Source of the DNA: Pseudonocardiales bacterium
Lineage (GTDB): Bacteria > Actinomycetota > Actinomycetes > Mycobacteriales > Pseudonocardiaceae
NCBI GenBank assembly: GCA_023252195.1
Contig: JAHEXI010000022.1
Span: forward strand, 1 to 56,887
Direction: 5' to 3'
Length of the DNA stretch: 56,887 nt
Positions 9,476-17,530 of this stretch are shown here, piece by piece. Each line of letters starts with the position of its first letter. The stretch's first letter is position 1. The translations under genes were made by a program, and so were the position numbers. Below the pieces are notes generated by a model. It was not told the origin of the DNA, did not search any database, and saw nothing but the letters and a program-made list of their open reading frames with translations.

Positions 9476-9898
9476 CTCAAGCGGATGTGCAACCTGACCC
9501 AGCACATCGCCAACATTGCGCGACTGAAGCATCCGGTTGTCCCGATCCCGGCTGGTGTCCGGCCGTTGTCCGCGTGGATGGGCGTTCTCGCCGCCAGCCT
9601 GGCCCAGGACGCCGCGGCAGCGCTGGAGAGCCGAGACGCGATGTCCGGTGATCGGCTGGCGCACGCGGACGACGGGGTGGACGCGCTGCGCCGCCGGATC
9701 TTCCGGGTCCTGTTTTCTGCGGACTGGTCGCACGGGGTGGAACCGGCGGTGGACACCGCGTTGATCGGCCGTTACTACGAGCGCTTCGCTGACCACGCAG
9801 TGGCGCTTCTTCTGGAGGGGATCACTCGCGTGGAGATGAGCGATGTTTGGGTGCTGCAGCGGCTTCCGTCGCAGGTGTTCCGGCTTCTCGTTCCATGA
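9476..9898 (+). pseudogene. PhoU C-terminal domain remnant
   Basis: The frame from about 9476 reads DLKRMCNLTQHIANIARLKHP, then DDGVDALRRRIFRVLFSADW, HGVEPAVDTALIGRYYERFADHAV. These are hallmarks of the second PhoU helical bundle: the DLxRxGD..IA metal-contact region and the RYxERxADHA motif. In intact PhoU the first motif is DLERMGD; here GD is CN, so even the retained metal site is damaged. The whole N-terminal bundle (about 100 residues) is absent, and the end drifts into unrelated sequence. Phosphate-signalling role is presumably lost. A call starting at ATG 9362 would add about 38 unrelated residues. Confidence 0.65.
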
Positions 9899-9952
9899 GT
9901 TCGAGTTGCCGTCGAGTAGCCCTTGGGCGATCCCCACCGCCAATGCCGAGGA

Positions 9953-10660
9953 TCAGGTCGGTAGCTCCCGCAGGGCGATGTTTCGGACCGCTGCGGCCGA
10001 CCAGGACGCAGCATTGCGCGGACGTAAGCCCTCGCTGTCCAGGCTGGCCGCAATCGCCCGGTAGGTCTGCCCGGCGCGACGTAGCTCGACGATCCGTCCA
10101 ACGGTCCGCTGCTCATCCTCTCGGGGCCCAGCGTCGCGCTCGCGGCCCCGGCCGGTCGCGGTGTAGCCGAAGGGGTAGGAGCCGGTGGCCTTGCGACCGG
10201 TTTCAGCCTTGGTCCGGATCCCGTCGCGCATCCTTTTGACCGTGGTCCGGCGGTCCAGCTCGGCGAAGACACCGGCCATCTGCCACATCGCGACGCGCAT
10301 CAGGTCGTCCGGGTCGTCGCGAAGCACCTCGTCAGTGTCGGCAGTGAACACTCGAGTGCCTTCTCGCCAGCACAACGCCAAGATGGCCTCTTGCACCGTC
10401 AGTGCCCGCGCCAACCGGTCGAGTCGCGCCGCGATGATCCCGTCAGCGCGGGATCGCCAGCCGATCTACTCTAGCGCGTCGGACAGGCCAGGCCGGTCGA
10501 CGGCATCGGTCGCACCGGAGATCCCGGCGTCGACGTACTCGGCGATGATCCGGTGACCATGGGCCTTGGCCCACTGGCGGACGGCTTTCCGCTGGACGTC
10601 CAGCCCGAACCCTTCGAGCTGGGTTGTGCTGGAGATCCGCAGGTACGCCACGAGCCGCAT
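9953..10660 (-). pseudogene. serine recombinase interrupted by one in-frame TAG
   Basis: ATG 10660 opens a resolvase/invertase: RLVAYLRISSTTQLEGFGLD (catalytic Ser at residue 9 or 10 of the YxRxS motif), QRKAVRQWAKAHGHRIIAEY, and VDAGISGATDAVDRPGLSDALE. A TAG at 10466-10468 then interrupts it. The same frame continues with GWRSRADGIIAARLDRLARA, DTDEVLRDDPDDLMRVAMWQ, AELDRRTTVKRMRDG and a recombinase-type C-terminal helix-turn-helix (GQTYRAIAASLDSEGLRPRN). Total is about 235 codons, the size of small serine invertases. Only one base change is needed to restore it. It may be dead, or expressed by readthrough; nothing nearby shows which. Confidence 0.8.
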
Positions 10661-10709
10661 GCGAACAGCCTAAAAGGCCCTGACCTGCGACGTAAAATAT
10701 CCGGAGGAA

Positions 10710-11099
10710 TTATTTACAAGAACAGTTACCAAACGGCCGGGCTCGTCGACGCGGTAGCGGCCGCGCGCACCACCCGCAAACCCGGGTTTGCTGCCACCGG
10801 GCCAGGGCTTTGGGGCTGAACTTGTTCGGGTAGACCGCCTCCAGAGTTCTCAGGAGAGCGTCGCCTCCGGTAAACCAGCTGAGATCCGCTACTTCGTCGA
10901 AGCCGATTCGGATCATCTGTTCAGCTAGGCAGTCCGCCCAGAGTCGACCATTCTCACCCGACGCGATCTTGGTGACGGTGAGATCGCGAGCTCGTGGATC
11001 GAGGTAGGTTTCTAGGAACTAGAGAACCTGTTCCTGTCTCCAGCTACGGAACTCCGGCTCCGCCGCGATGAGCGTTTGAGCTGCCGGTTCAGGACTCAC
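10710..11099 (-). pseudogene. unknown gene interrupted by one in-frame TAG
   Basis: From GTG 11099 the frame reads VSPEPAAQTLIAAEPEFRSW, RQEQVL, then TAG (11019-11021), then FLETYLDPRARDLTVTKIAS, ENGRLWADCLAEQMIRIGFD, EVADLSWFTGGDALLRTLEA and so on to 10710. Both sides have normal amino-acid composition and third-position GC, so this looks like one gene of about 129 codons with a nonsense codon. I do not recognise the family. It sits 49 bp upstream of a recombinase broken in the same way. A shorter start at ATG 10916 would give 68 residues. Its Cys-rich tail (CGWCARP...CSCK) may be frame drift. Confidence 0.5.
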
Positions 11100-11322
11100 G
11101 AGGTCGCCCCGGGCGCCGGCGTACCCCTGAAGATCCGGATGAACCGCCGCATGTGGTCGGCCGAGTAAACCTGCAAGAAGTGATCCGGCGCGTAGATCGC
11201 CAAAGTCTTCGTGACCAGTGCCGGTCCCCAGCGCAGCAGCGGGAAGCGCTCGAAATTATCGACGTCACCCGCCTCGGCGTGGGTCGACGAAGCAAGACCG
11301 CGCTCGCGCCTACGCTGCTGAT

Positions 11323-11880
11323 GTGGCAGGGCAACGGGGCGGCTGGCAGACGTTTGGTGAGAAGACGATCTATGACAATCGGTGGGTGCGCCTGGGACTG
11401 GTGGATGTTGAGGCGCCCAACGGGGAGCGGTGGGACTACCACGTCGTGCATTTGGGCCGGATCGCGGTGGCGCTCATTGTGGACAGTCAGGATCGAGCGC
11501 TGATGCTGTGGCGGTACCGGTTCGTCACGGAGCAGTGGGGGTACGAGCTGCTCGGAGGCCTGGTTGACGCGGGTGAGGATGCGGCGGGAACGGCGGCGCG
11601 AGAGGCGGAAGAGGAGAGCGGGTGGCGTCCGCTGGGGGAATCAGAGCGTCTGGTGAGTTTCGAGCCGCTGCCAGGGCAGGTCACTGCGCCGGTCGACGTG
11701 TTCTTGTGGCGGGGCGCTGACCGGATCGGGGAGCCGACCGACACGGAGGAAGCCGGGCGGGTGGAGTGGGTGCCGTTGTCGCGTGTGCCGGAGTTGGTGG
11801 CGCGGCAGGAGTTGCTGGGATCGGGGACGTTGGTTGCGTTGCTGTATTACCTGGCGTCAGGCGGCGGTGCCGCCCGGTAG
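11323..11880 (+). CDS. NUDIX hydrolase
   Basis: About 185 residues from GTG 11323, giving MAGQRGGWQTFGEKTIYDNR. Homologues of this subfamily start shortly before the T(F/H)GE(K/R)T(I/L)YDN motif, so the longer frame from 11218 is unlikely. There is no Shine-Dalgarno, so it may be leaderless. The Nudix box GGLVDAGEDAAGTAAREAEE plus ESGW lies at about residues 78-101 with the REx2EE metal-binding glutamates intact. It resembles ADP-ribose/sugar-nucleotide pyrophosphatase-type NUDIX enzymes. The last 24 bases overlap the convergent regulator gene. This subfamily is often found beside the XRE/helical-repeat regulator seen here. Confidence 0.85.
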   Translation: MAGQRGGWQTFGEKTIYDNRWVRLGLVDVEAPNGERWDYHVVHLGRIAVALIVDSQDRALMLWRYRFVTEQWGYELLGGLVDAGEDAAGTAAREAEEESGWRPLGESERLVSFEPLPGQVTAPVDVFLWRGADRIGEPTDTEEAGRVEWVPLSRVPELVARQELLGSGTLVALLYYLASGGGAAR

Positions 11881-12981
11881 CACGAGCCGGTTGAGCCGCC
11901 GTTGTTGCCGGTCGGATTTGATTTGCGCCGCAAGGCGACGTGCCTGCCGGGAATAGTCGAGGGCAGCGTCGCGGTCGCCGGCGGCTGCGTGGGCGTAGGC
12001 GAGGTCGACGAGTAGGCCGGTGCGGGCGCGGACGAAGTCGGCCGGGAGACATGCGAGGGCGGCGGTGAGTTGGTCGATGGCGTCGGGCGCCCCGACGCGG
12101 GCGAGGGCATTGCCACGCCAACGGTCGAGATGGGAGTCGCCGAGGAACAGGAAAGGCAGCGCGGGATCGACGGCGTCGCTTGGCAGTAGACCGTTCGCGA
12201 TGTCAAAGGCTAGCCGCGCATCGTCAGCCTGGCCGGCAGCGGCGAGGGTTTCGCCGTGCGCGGCGGCCAACCAGGCCCCGAGAAGGGGCGTGGCGGTGCC
12301 GTTAGCGATGCTGCGGGCATGGACAAGCTGTTCGACGGCGGCGGTGGTTTCGTCGAGGTCGATGAGCACGAAGGCTTGCTCGGCTGTGGCGTGCGCGAGG
12401 AGCGCGGGCGATGCGGCTTCGCGTGCGGCGGCTTTTGCGCGTTCGTAATGGGTCCACGCTTGCCCGAGCGCGGCCCGGTCGAGTGCTTGCCATCCGGCAA
12501 GCGTGGATGCCTCCACCAGCACCGCAGCCAGCGCGAGCCGCTGCGGTCCGGCGCGGTAGCTGAGTAGTTGGTGCACCTGGTCGATTTGGGTGCGGAGCTG
12601 ATCGAGTTGGGTGAGGGCGCCGAAGCGCCGGTCGACGTGGCGCGCGTGGTCGACCTGCTGGCGGAAGACGTCGACGATCTCGGGGTCGACGGTGCGGGCC
12701 ATGGCGAGCCGGGATCGTAGCTCGGCTGCTTCGGGGTCTTCTTCCGGTTCGTCGGGGAAGCCGAGTTCAGCGTTGGTCCGGCCGTAGATGTCGCGGAAGA
12801 GCCGCCGGTAGATCTCGCTGGGTTGCTCTTTCCCGTTCTCCCATCGCGACAGCTTGGTCTTCAAGCTCGCCCGGTTCGCGATCGGCAGGTTCAGCGCGGC
12901 GGCGCGCCGGGTAACGAGGTCGATCACCTGGGCTGCGGTGTAGCCCAGGTGTCGGCGCACGGTTTGCAGCGACGTCAACAT
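11857..12981 (-). CDS. XRE-like regulator with C-terminal helical repeats (paralogue A)
   Basis: 374 residues from ATG 12981. Residues 1-75 form a helix-turn-helix-like domain with ASLKTKLSRWENGKEQPSEI. The remainder is all-alpha with TPR-like repeats: LVEASTLAGWQALDRAALGQ, HATAEQAFVLIDLDETTAAV, LGAWLAAAHGETLAAAGQAD and GLLPSDAVDP. It shares these blocks with the regulator at 17762-18907. Such proteins are common beside actinobacterial integrative elements, but the ligand is unknown. The 3' end overlaps the NUDIX gene by 24 bp. Upstream, direct repeats GGTTAATGG at 13022-13040 are a candidate operator. Confidence 0.75.
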   Translation of the reverse strand: MLTSLQTVRRHLGYTAAQVIDLVTRRAAALNLPIANRASLKTKLSRWENGKEQPSEIYRRLFRDIYGRTNAELGFPDEPEEDPEAAELRSRLAMARTVDPEIVDVFRQQVDHARHVDRRFGALTQLDQLRTQIDQVHQLLSYRAGPQRLALAAVLVEASTLAGWQALDRAALGQAWTHYERAKAAAREAASPALLAHATAEQAFVLIDLDETTAAVEQLVHARSIANGTATPLLGAWLAAAHGETLAAAGQADDARLAFDIANGLLPSDAVDPALPFLFLGDSHLDRWRGNALARVGAPDAIDQLTAALACLPADFVRARTGLLVDLAYAHAAAGDRDAALDYSRQARRLAAQIKSDRQQRRLNRLVLPGGTAA

Positions 12982-13021
12982 GGCCCGCTCCGCCGCCGAA
13001 TAAACCGGTCCTGAGCTGCGC

Positions 13022-13054
13022 GGTTAATGGTGGTTAATGGTCTGACTGTTAACC
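13022..13054. promoter_or_regulatory. candidate operator: two direct GGTTAATGG repeats plus inverted GTTAACC
   Basis: GGTTAATGG occurs at 13022-13030 and 13032-13040, followed by the inverted relative GTTAACC at 13048-13054. The cluster lies 41 bp upstream of the start of the minus-strand helical-repeat regulator, inside the only gene-free gap (12982-13143) between it and the next regulator gene. Autoregulation is an inference from position. Confidence 0.5.
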
Positions 13055-13143
13055 GGCGCCAATTACGAAGCGACACCTGTTGGGCGTTTTGTAGTGCCAT
13101 GCAAGAAATCACCGACACCACAAGGGACCGGTTGCCGGCTGGC

Positions 13144-13575
13144 CTACCCATCGCGGGGCGCCAAGTCATCAAGGCGCCGCTCGATGGCGGCGAGGCGACG
13201 GTCGATCGAGGTCAGCCGGGCCGTGACGGGATCAACCGGCGACGTCGCCGACTGGCCGCGATCGGGCGGAATTCCACCGCGCAGCACGGCGTCGAGGTGA
13301 TCGGGATGCCAACCCAGCGCGATCGAGAGCGCTTCCAGCGTCCGGGCATTACGACGGCGCTGAGCGGTGTTGCGATGCAACTCGCGCACGATGGCCACCG
13401 ATACCTGAGCCCGCTCAGCCAACTCGCGTTGCCGCCAATTGAGCTCGGCAAGCCTCGCATCGATCGCCCTGGCAACCGCCGCCCAGTCCTGTGCCACCCA
13501 TTCCTCCGCGCTCCGCCCTGAGCGCCGAAGAGTATCGCCGGCCGCAGTTTCGGCATTCCGCACGCCATCAAGCAC
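13144..13575 (-). CDS. small XRE-family repressor-like protein of the mobile module
   Basis: About 143 residues from GTG 13575, with no clear ribosome binding site, so the exact start is uncertain. The central helix-turn-helix is AIDARLAELNWRQRELAERA, QVSVAIVRELHRNTAQRRRN, followed by TLEALSIALGWHPDHLDAVL. The C-terminus is charged (DPVTARLTSIDRRLAAIERRLDDL) and probably a coiled coil for dimerisation. It is transcribed divergently from the xis-like/whiB/ftsK operon with only 52 bp between the starts. That is the classic position for a repressor of the transfer operon. Confidence 0.72.
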   Translation of the reverse strand: MLDGVRNAETAAGDTLRRSGRSAEEWVAQDWAAVARAIDARLAELNWRQRELAERAQVSVAIVRELHRNTAQRRRNARTLEALSIALGWHPDHLDAVLRGGIPPDRGQSATSPVDPVTARLTSIDRRLAAIERRLDDLAPRDG

Positions 13576-13627
13576 TGAAATCAGTTCAATAAACCGATGA
13601 CATCATGCTTTCAATGGGAGTTCAGTT

Positions 13628-13909
13628 ATGGACAGCAACAACAAGGGCACCGAGAGTCCGGCGTTCTACACCGTCCCGGAGGCCGCCCGGGTCCTGCGGG
13701 TGACCCCAGCGACGATCTACCGCGCCATCCGCGACGACGCCTTCCCGGCTGTGCGGATCCGCACCCGCTACGTGATCCCGGCGGCGGCCGTGGAGCGGCT
13801 CGCGGCCGAGGCCGCCGAGTCCGGTGGGTGCGTGGATGTGGCGCAGATGGCCGCGCAGCGGCGCACTGCACGCGAGATGGCCCGCGTGAGTGGAGGTGCG
13901 TCGTGGTGA
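13628..13909 (+). CDS. excisionase/MerR-type helix-turn-helix protein
   Basis: 93 residues from ATG 13628, with GGGAG seven bases upstream. The fold signature is FYTVPEAARVLRVTPATIYR, AIRDDAFPAVRIRTRYVIPA, matching the winged-helix excisionase/MerR class (TVxEAAxxLxVS...IPAxRxGxRxxIP). In actinomycete integrative elements such proteins act as Xis or as activators of element genes. The C-terminal 30 residues are an Arg/Ala-rich tail. Its TGA at 13907-13909 overlaps the GTG start of the WhiB gene, so the two are translationally coupled. No integrase lies next to it, so an excision partner, if any, would be remote. Confidence 0.78.
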   Translation: MDSNNKGTESPAFYTVPEAARVLRVTPATIYRAIRDDAFPAVRIRTRYVIPAAAVERLAAEAAESGGCVDVAQMAAQRRTAREMARVSGGASW

Positions 13910-14277
13910 ACCCCGACGACGATGCCCTGGACTACGAGGCCATGGCCGCCGCGCTCGACCGCTGGTGCCAGGTCCCCGACGACGTGCTGACCACTGTCGT
14001 GGTGCGCCGTGGATTGTGCCTGTGGGGGCTCTGGCCGGCGGTAGAGCCCGACTGGGACGACTGCGCACCCAGCGACCGGGAATTGGCCGCCCGGTTGTGC
14101 GCCGGGTGCCCAGTCATCGACCAGTGCCGGGAGCTGGATCTCCGCACGGCCGGTCCGAGCACCACCGGCGTGTGGGGCGCACTGGCCGAAGACGACCGGC
14201 GCGCGCTGCACCCGATCTGGCAGCACCGCCGCCAGCAGCACAACACGACAGATCAGGAAGGAGGACCGCTGCCATGA
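13903..14277 (+). CDS. WhiB-family iron-sulfur regulator
   Basis: 124 residues from GTG 13903, with GGAGG seven bases upstream at 13892-13896. Features are a cysteine in RRGLCLWGLWP, DDCAPSD, then LCAGCPVIDQC, the CxxCx5C part of the WhiB [4Fe-4S] site, and the turn motif GVWGALAEDDRRAL. The basic C-terminus RALHPIWQHRRQQH is the expected DNA-contact region. WhiB proteins work as redox-sensing partners of sigma factors. Here it is the second gene of an overlapping four-gene transfer operon, with 4-bp overlaps or coupling on each side, so it probably controls transfer of the element rather than host development. Confidence 0.85.
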   Translation: MVNPDDDALDYEAMAAALDRWCQVPDDVLTTVVVRRGLCLWGLWPAVEPDWDDCAPSDRELAARLCAGCPVIDQCRELDLRTAGPSTTGVWGALAEDDRRALHPIWQHRRQQHNTTDQEGGPLP

Positions 14278-14603
14278 CCATCAACCTGAGCCCGACCGAA
14301 ATAATCGCCGCGATCGGAGTGCTGCTGGCGCTGGTCATGGTGTGGCGCTCGGGCACCAGGCGAGCACGCCGGGCGGCCGACGCCGCCCACGCGGCCTCCC
14401 GGCTCGCCTCCCTAGCCGGGCAGGTATTCATCACCGCTGGGGTGATCGTCGGCGTCCAGTGGGTGGCGATGACCTACGCCGCCAACACCACGCTGTTCTG
14501 GGTCGCGCTCGCCCTGCCGGCGCTGATCACCGCCTACGTGGTCACCCGCGCCCTGGCGGTGACCTCACTGGATGTCACCTATCGGCGGGGGGACCGGCGA
14601 TGA
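14274..14603 (+). CDS. small membrane protein of the transfer operon
   Basis: 109 residues from ATG 14274 (ATGA overlap with the WhiB stop; AGGAGG upstream). Three hydrophobic stretches are visible: EIIAAIGVLLALVMVW near the N-terminus, GQVFITAGVIVGVQWVAMTY, and LFWVALALPALITAYVVTRA. An Arg-rich segment (RSGTRRARRAADAAHAASRL) sits between the first two. Position and topology resemble small membrane (Spd-like) proteins of Streptomyces-type conjugation, which accompany FtsK-like translocases. Specific function unknown. The stop overlaps the FtsK start. Confidence 0.65.
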   Translation: MTINLSPTEIIAAIGVLLALVMVWRSGTRRARRAADAAHAASRLASLAGQVFITAGVIVGVQWVAMTYAANTTLFWVALALPALITAYVVTRALAVTSLDVTYRRGDRR

Positions 14604-16876
14604 CCACGTTTCACGAGGCACCGGAAGCGGCCGCGGCCCAGCCTTCGGCGGTGATCCCGGCGGACCCGGTGATCGACGCCGAGCTCATCGATGATGACGA
14701 CCGACCCCACACCCGACAAGAGCACCACCGGCGGCCGTCGTGGTGGCAGCGCTCGCCACGCGTACCGGCCGCATTCAAAAGCCCCACCAACGCAGCACAG
14801 ACAGCCAAGGACGCGGCCGTGGCCACGGTGAGCTCGCCGCGGCGATTCCTGCGCGCGGCCAGTCGAGGGACGGTGCTGGCCGTGCGGGCGTGGCGGCGGT
14901 GGGTGACCGTGCGCGACTACAGAGACGCCGCCGAACAATCGGAGAAGCTAGCGGATAAGTACGTCGAGATTCGGGAGCTGACCCTGTTGCGGTGGCGGGT
15001 GACCGGCGGCGTGACCGGGATCGGCGTGGCCGGTGTAGCGGTAGGCGACATGGTCTACGGCTCGCCAGCGCTGTGGATCACGGCCGTGATCGGCGCGGCC
15101 GTATTGGCGATCACCGGTCGACGTAAGGACGGCAGTCCCGGCCGCAAGCCGGTACTCGCCGGACCCCGCTCGCTGACCTGGACGATGGACCCGCAAATCC
15201 TGGTTGACGCCTTCCGGGACGCCAAACTGATCGGCAAGGACGAGACTCTCCGCCTGGTCGAACGGGCCAGCCGGGTAGGTGCCGGGTGGGCGATCACCGT
15301 CGACCTCCCAGCCACCCGCAAGGCCACCGACGTGGTCAAAAACCGCGAGGCGCTCGCCTCTGCGCTCGCCGTGGACGAGGTGCAACTGCTCGTCGAACGA
15401 GTCCGCGGCAACGGCGGGCACGCCGGGCGGGTCGCGATGTGGGTTGCCGACGCCGACCCCTACGCCACCCCAGCACTACGCACGCCCCTGCTTGACGTGG
15501 CGTGCTGGGACGCCTGGCGGGCAATACCGTTCGGCCGCGATGCGCGGGACCGCCGCATCACCCTCCCGCTGGTGTGGACCTCGCTGCTCGTCGGGGCGAT
15601 CCCCCGCCAAGGCAAGACCTTCGCCGCCCGACTCGCTGCTGCCGGGCTGATCCTCGACCCGCACACCCGGCTCTACGTGGCCGATTTCAAAGCCGGTAAG
15701 GACTGGGACGCCGCCGCGCATGTGGCGCACCGGTTCATGTCCGGCGACGAACCCGCCCACGTCCTGGCCCTGGCCGCCTGGCTCGTGGAACTCGTCACCG
15801 AAGTCCAAGGCCGATACCGAAGAATGCGCGACCTCGACAACGACACCTGCCCCGAATCGAAAGTCACTCCCGCGATGTCCCGCGACCCATCCCTGAACAT
15901 GCCAATCACGGGCATCTTCATCGACGAAGTCCAAGTCCCCCTTGAAGAACGCACACCCATCAAGGTGCAAGGCAAGATGATCCCCGCCGGGCAGTACATC
16001 GGCGAGCTGCTGACCTGGCTGGCCAAGAAAGGACCGGCCGCCGGAATCGTCCTCGTATTGGCGACTCAACGGCCGGATTCGAAAACGATCCCGTCGCAGT
16101 TGCGGGCCGTGCTCGGCTCCCGCTTCGCTCTGCGAGTGATGGACTGGCGGGACAGCAACATCATCCTCGGCGAGCAGATGAATACCCGCGGGTGGGACAG
16201 CAGCCGACTGTTGCCCTCGCATAAGGGCGTTGGCATCCTTCGCCCCGACGGCGAGACCGCGGCCGGTGCCGATGTGCTGGCCATGATGGTCCGCACCGAT
16301 TACATGCCCAACGACGACTGGACCACGCTCTGCGAGCGCGGCCGGGGGCTGCGCGCGGCGGCCGGCACGCTCACCGGCCATGCGATCGGCGCCGCGTCCG
16401 TCCCCGTGCTCGACACGGCCATCGTGGCTCACGTCATCGGCCCCAGTCAGATCCTCGACGAGAGGCCGCCAGCCCGTGATGTGCCGGAGGATTTGCCGGA
16501 GCCGCTGGCGTCGGTGGTCGAGTACCTGGGCGCCGATCTCGACGACGGTGGCCGTGAGTTCGTGCCCACCGCCGAACTCGTCGATGCCCTCGGCGTCGAG
16601 CCCACTGCGTTCGGACGGCAGATGGGCGAACTCGGCTGCCGACCTCGCCCGGGGCGCCGAATCACCGCCGTGGACGGCACCAGCCGGCGGGCCCGCGGCT
16701 ACCTCATCGCCGATATCCGGGCCGCGATCGAGGCCCATCGACACGACCCGGAACCCGACGACGGCCAGTCTGAATCCGTCACGCCAAGCTGGCAACCCGT
16801 CACATCAGGTGGTAACCCGTCGCAGCGCGTGTCACGGGTTACCATGCCATCTGAGCTGCCGAAACCTCTGGTGTGA
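14600..16876 (+). CDS. FtsK/SpoIIIE-type DNA translocase (TraB/TraSA-like)
   Basis: 758 residues from ATG 14600, overlapping the previous stop by 4 bp. Two membrane segments lie near residues 138-180 (GVTGIGVAGVAVGDMVYG, ALWITAVIGAAVLAI). The motor has Walker A GAIPRQGKTFAARL near residues 331-344, Walker B GIFIDEVQ near 437-444 and an LATQRPDSKTIPSQLRAVLG sensor block. The C-terminus has a winged-helix-like segment (TAELVDALGVEPTAFGRQMG, RRARGYLIADIRAAIEAH). These are the single-protein double-stranded DNA pumps of actinobacterial mycelial conjugation. A cluster of AACCCGTCAC repeats begins inside its 3' end and continues downstream, as expected for the DNA site recognised by such a pump. 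Confidence 0.88.
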   Translation: MTTFHEAPEAAAAQPSAVIPADPVIDAELIDDDDRPHTRQEHHRRPSWWQRSPRVPAAFKSPTNAAQTAKDAAVATVSSPRRFLRAASRGTVLAVRAWRRWVTVRDYRDAAEQSEKLADKYVEIRELTLLRWRVTGGVTGIGVAGVAVGDMVYGSPALWITAVIGAAVLAITGRRKDGSPGRKPVLAGPRSLTWTMDPQILVDAFRDAKLIGKDETLRLVERASRVGAGWAITVDLPATRKATDVVKNREALASALAVDEVQLLVERVRGNGGHAGRVAMWVADADPYATPALRTPLLDVACWDAWRAIPFGRDARDRRITLPLVWTSLLVGAIPRQGKTFAARLAAAGLILDPHTRLYVADFKAGKDWDAAAHVAHRFMSGDEPAHVLALAAWLVELVTEVQGRYRRMRDLDNDTCPESKVTPAMSRDPSLNMPITGIFIDEVQVPLEERTPIKVQGKMIPAGQYIGELLTWLAKKGPAAGIVLVLATQRPDSKTIPSQLRAVLGSRFALRVMDWRDSNIILGEQMNTRGWDSSRLLPSHKGVGILRPDGETAAGADVLAMMVRTDYMPNDDWTTLCERGRGLRAAAGTLTGHAIGAASVPVLDTAIVAHVIGPSQILDERPPARDVPEDLPEPLASVVEYLGADLDDGGREFVPTAELVDALGVEPTAFGRQMGELGCRPRPGRRITAVDGTSRRARGYLIADIRAAIEAHRHDPEPDDGQSESVTPSWQPVTSGGNPSQRVSRVTMPSELPKPLV

Positions 16877-16972
16877 CGGGTTGGCTGACCTGTGTCCCAA
16901 CCCGTCACACCCGTCACCAGAAGCCCCTGATGAGCCCACTTTTCGGGATGCGGGTTCAGCCGTTACGGGTTC
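16773..16972. repeat. AACCCGTCAC repeat cluster at the ftsK 3' end (candidate clt transfer locus)
   Basis: Copies of AACCCGTCAC or close variants: 16773-16782 (AATCCGTCAC), 16794-16803, 16814-16823 (AACCCGTCGC), 16831-16840 inverted (GTCACGGGTT), 16873-16882 inverted (GTGACGGGTT), 16899-16908, 16910-16918 (CCCGTCACC) and a degenerate inverted copy near 16962-16971. Four lie in the translocase coding sequence and the rest just beyond its stop. In Streptomyces plasmids the clt locus is made of short repeats bound by TraB and often lies at the 3' end of traB. The equivalence is inferred; a replication origin is the main alternative. Confidence 0.6.
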
Positions 16973-16976
16973 GGTC

Positions 16977-17227
16977 ACGAAACCGCCGCCAGGCGTTCGG
17001 ACGACCGTGCCGTCCGTCGCGCCGTTGATTAGCCCGCCGTTGTACGGGCAGCCCCACGCAGCGCCCGCAGCGGCGCCCCGGTGGCGCGCTGAGAGCGGCC
17101 GGAATGAGAATCGCGCCGCACGCTGCCACCATCCGTCCGGTGGTGCGCGCCGAGTACATCTCCTCCAGCGTGACCGCGTGATCGAGACGATCCGACACCG
17201 ACGTAACCCAGATCGGCAGGGCTTGTT
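16977..17227. other. gene-free stretch downstream of the repeat cluster
   Basis: No convincing coding frame. The position is where pSAM2-type elements would carry rep or further transfer genes; nothing recognisable remains. Confidence 0.35.
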
Positions 17228-17530
17228 TCACGGTTTCGGCTCCCAGGTCAGTACCTCATGGAGCACATCGAGCGCACTGCCATCGGTCCGGCGCTCCACC
17301 AAGCCACCCCCGGGAACGATCAGTGACGATGTGCGTTTACGCCAGGCGAAGCAGTCGCGACTGAATCCCTCGATGTGGATGAGGTCCACACAGCCGTCGG
17401 CCACCCGGCTTCCCATCAGCGGTCCGTCTTCGCCCGGTGCGATCCGGTGGAACTGAAAACCCTGCAGCTTGAGCTGGTCGAGCAGGCGCTGTGCGATCAC
17501 CACATCCGAGGGCTCGGTGTGCTCGTCCAC
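17228..17530 (-). CDS. hypothetical protein
   Basis: 100 residues from GTG 17530, with GAAGGG six to seven bases upstream. The sequence has balanced composition: QRLLDQLKLQGFQFHRIAPG, VDLIHIEGFSRDCFAWRKRT, SSLIVPGGGLVERRTDGSAL, DVLHEVLTW. This unlike a shadow frame. No membrane segment, no known motif. I cannot name a family. It lies between the mobile module and the second helical-repeat regulator, convergent with neither, and may be an accessory gene of the element. Confidence 0.6.
   Translation of the reverse strand: MDEHTEPSDVVIAQRLLDQLKLQGFQFHRIAPGEDGPLMGSRVADGCVDLIHIEGFSRDCFAWRKRTSSLIVPGGGLVERRTDGSALDVLHEVLTWEPKP

Noticed and set aside
15476-16795. 439-codon minus-strand frame opposite the first ftsK gene
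   Set aside because: Antisense shadow; the ftsK frame has all motor motifs.
16380-17456. 358-codon plus frame running from within ftsK beyond its stop
   Set aside because: Ser/Arg/Pro-rich out-of-phase reading of the ftsK 3' end and repeat cluster; no start signal.
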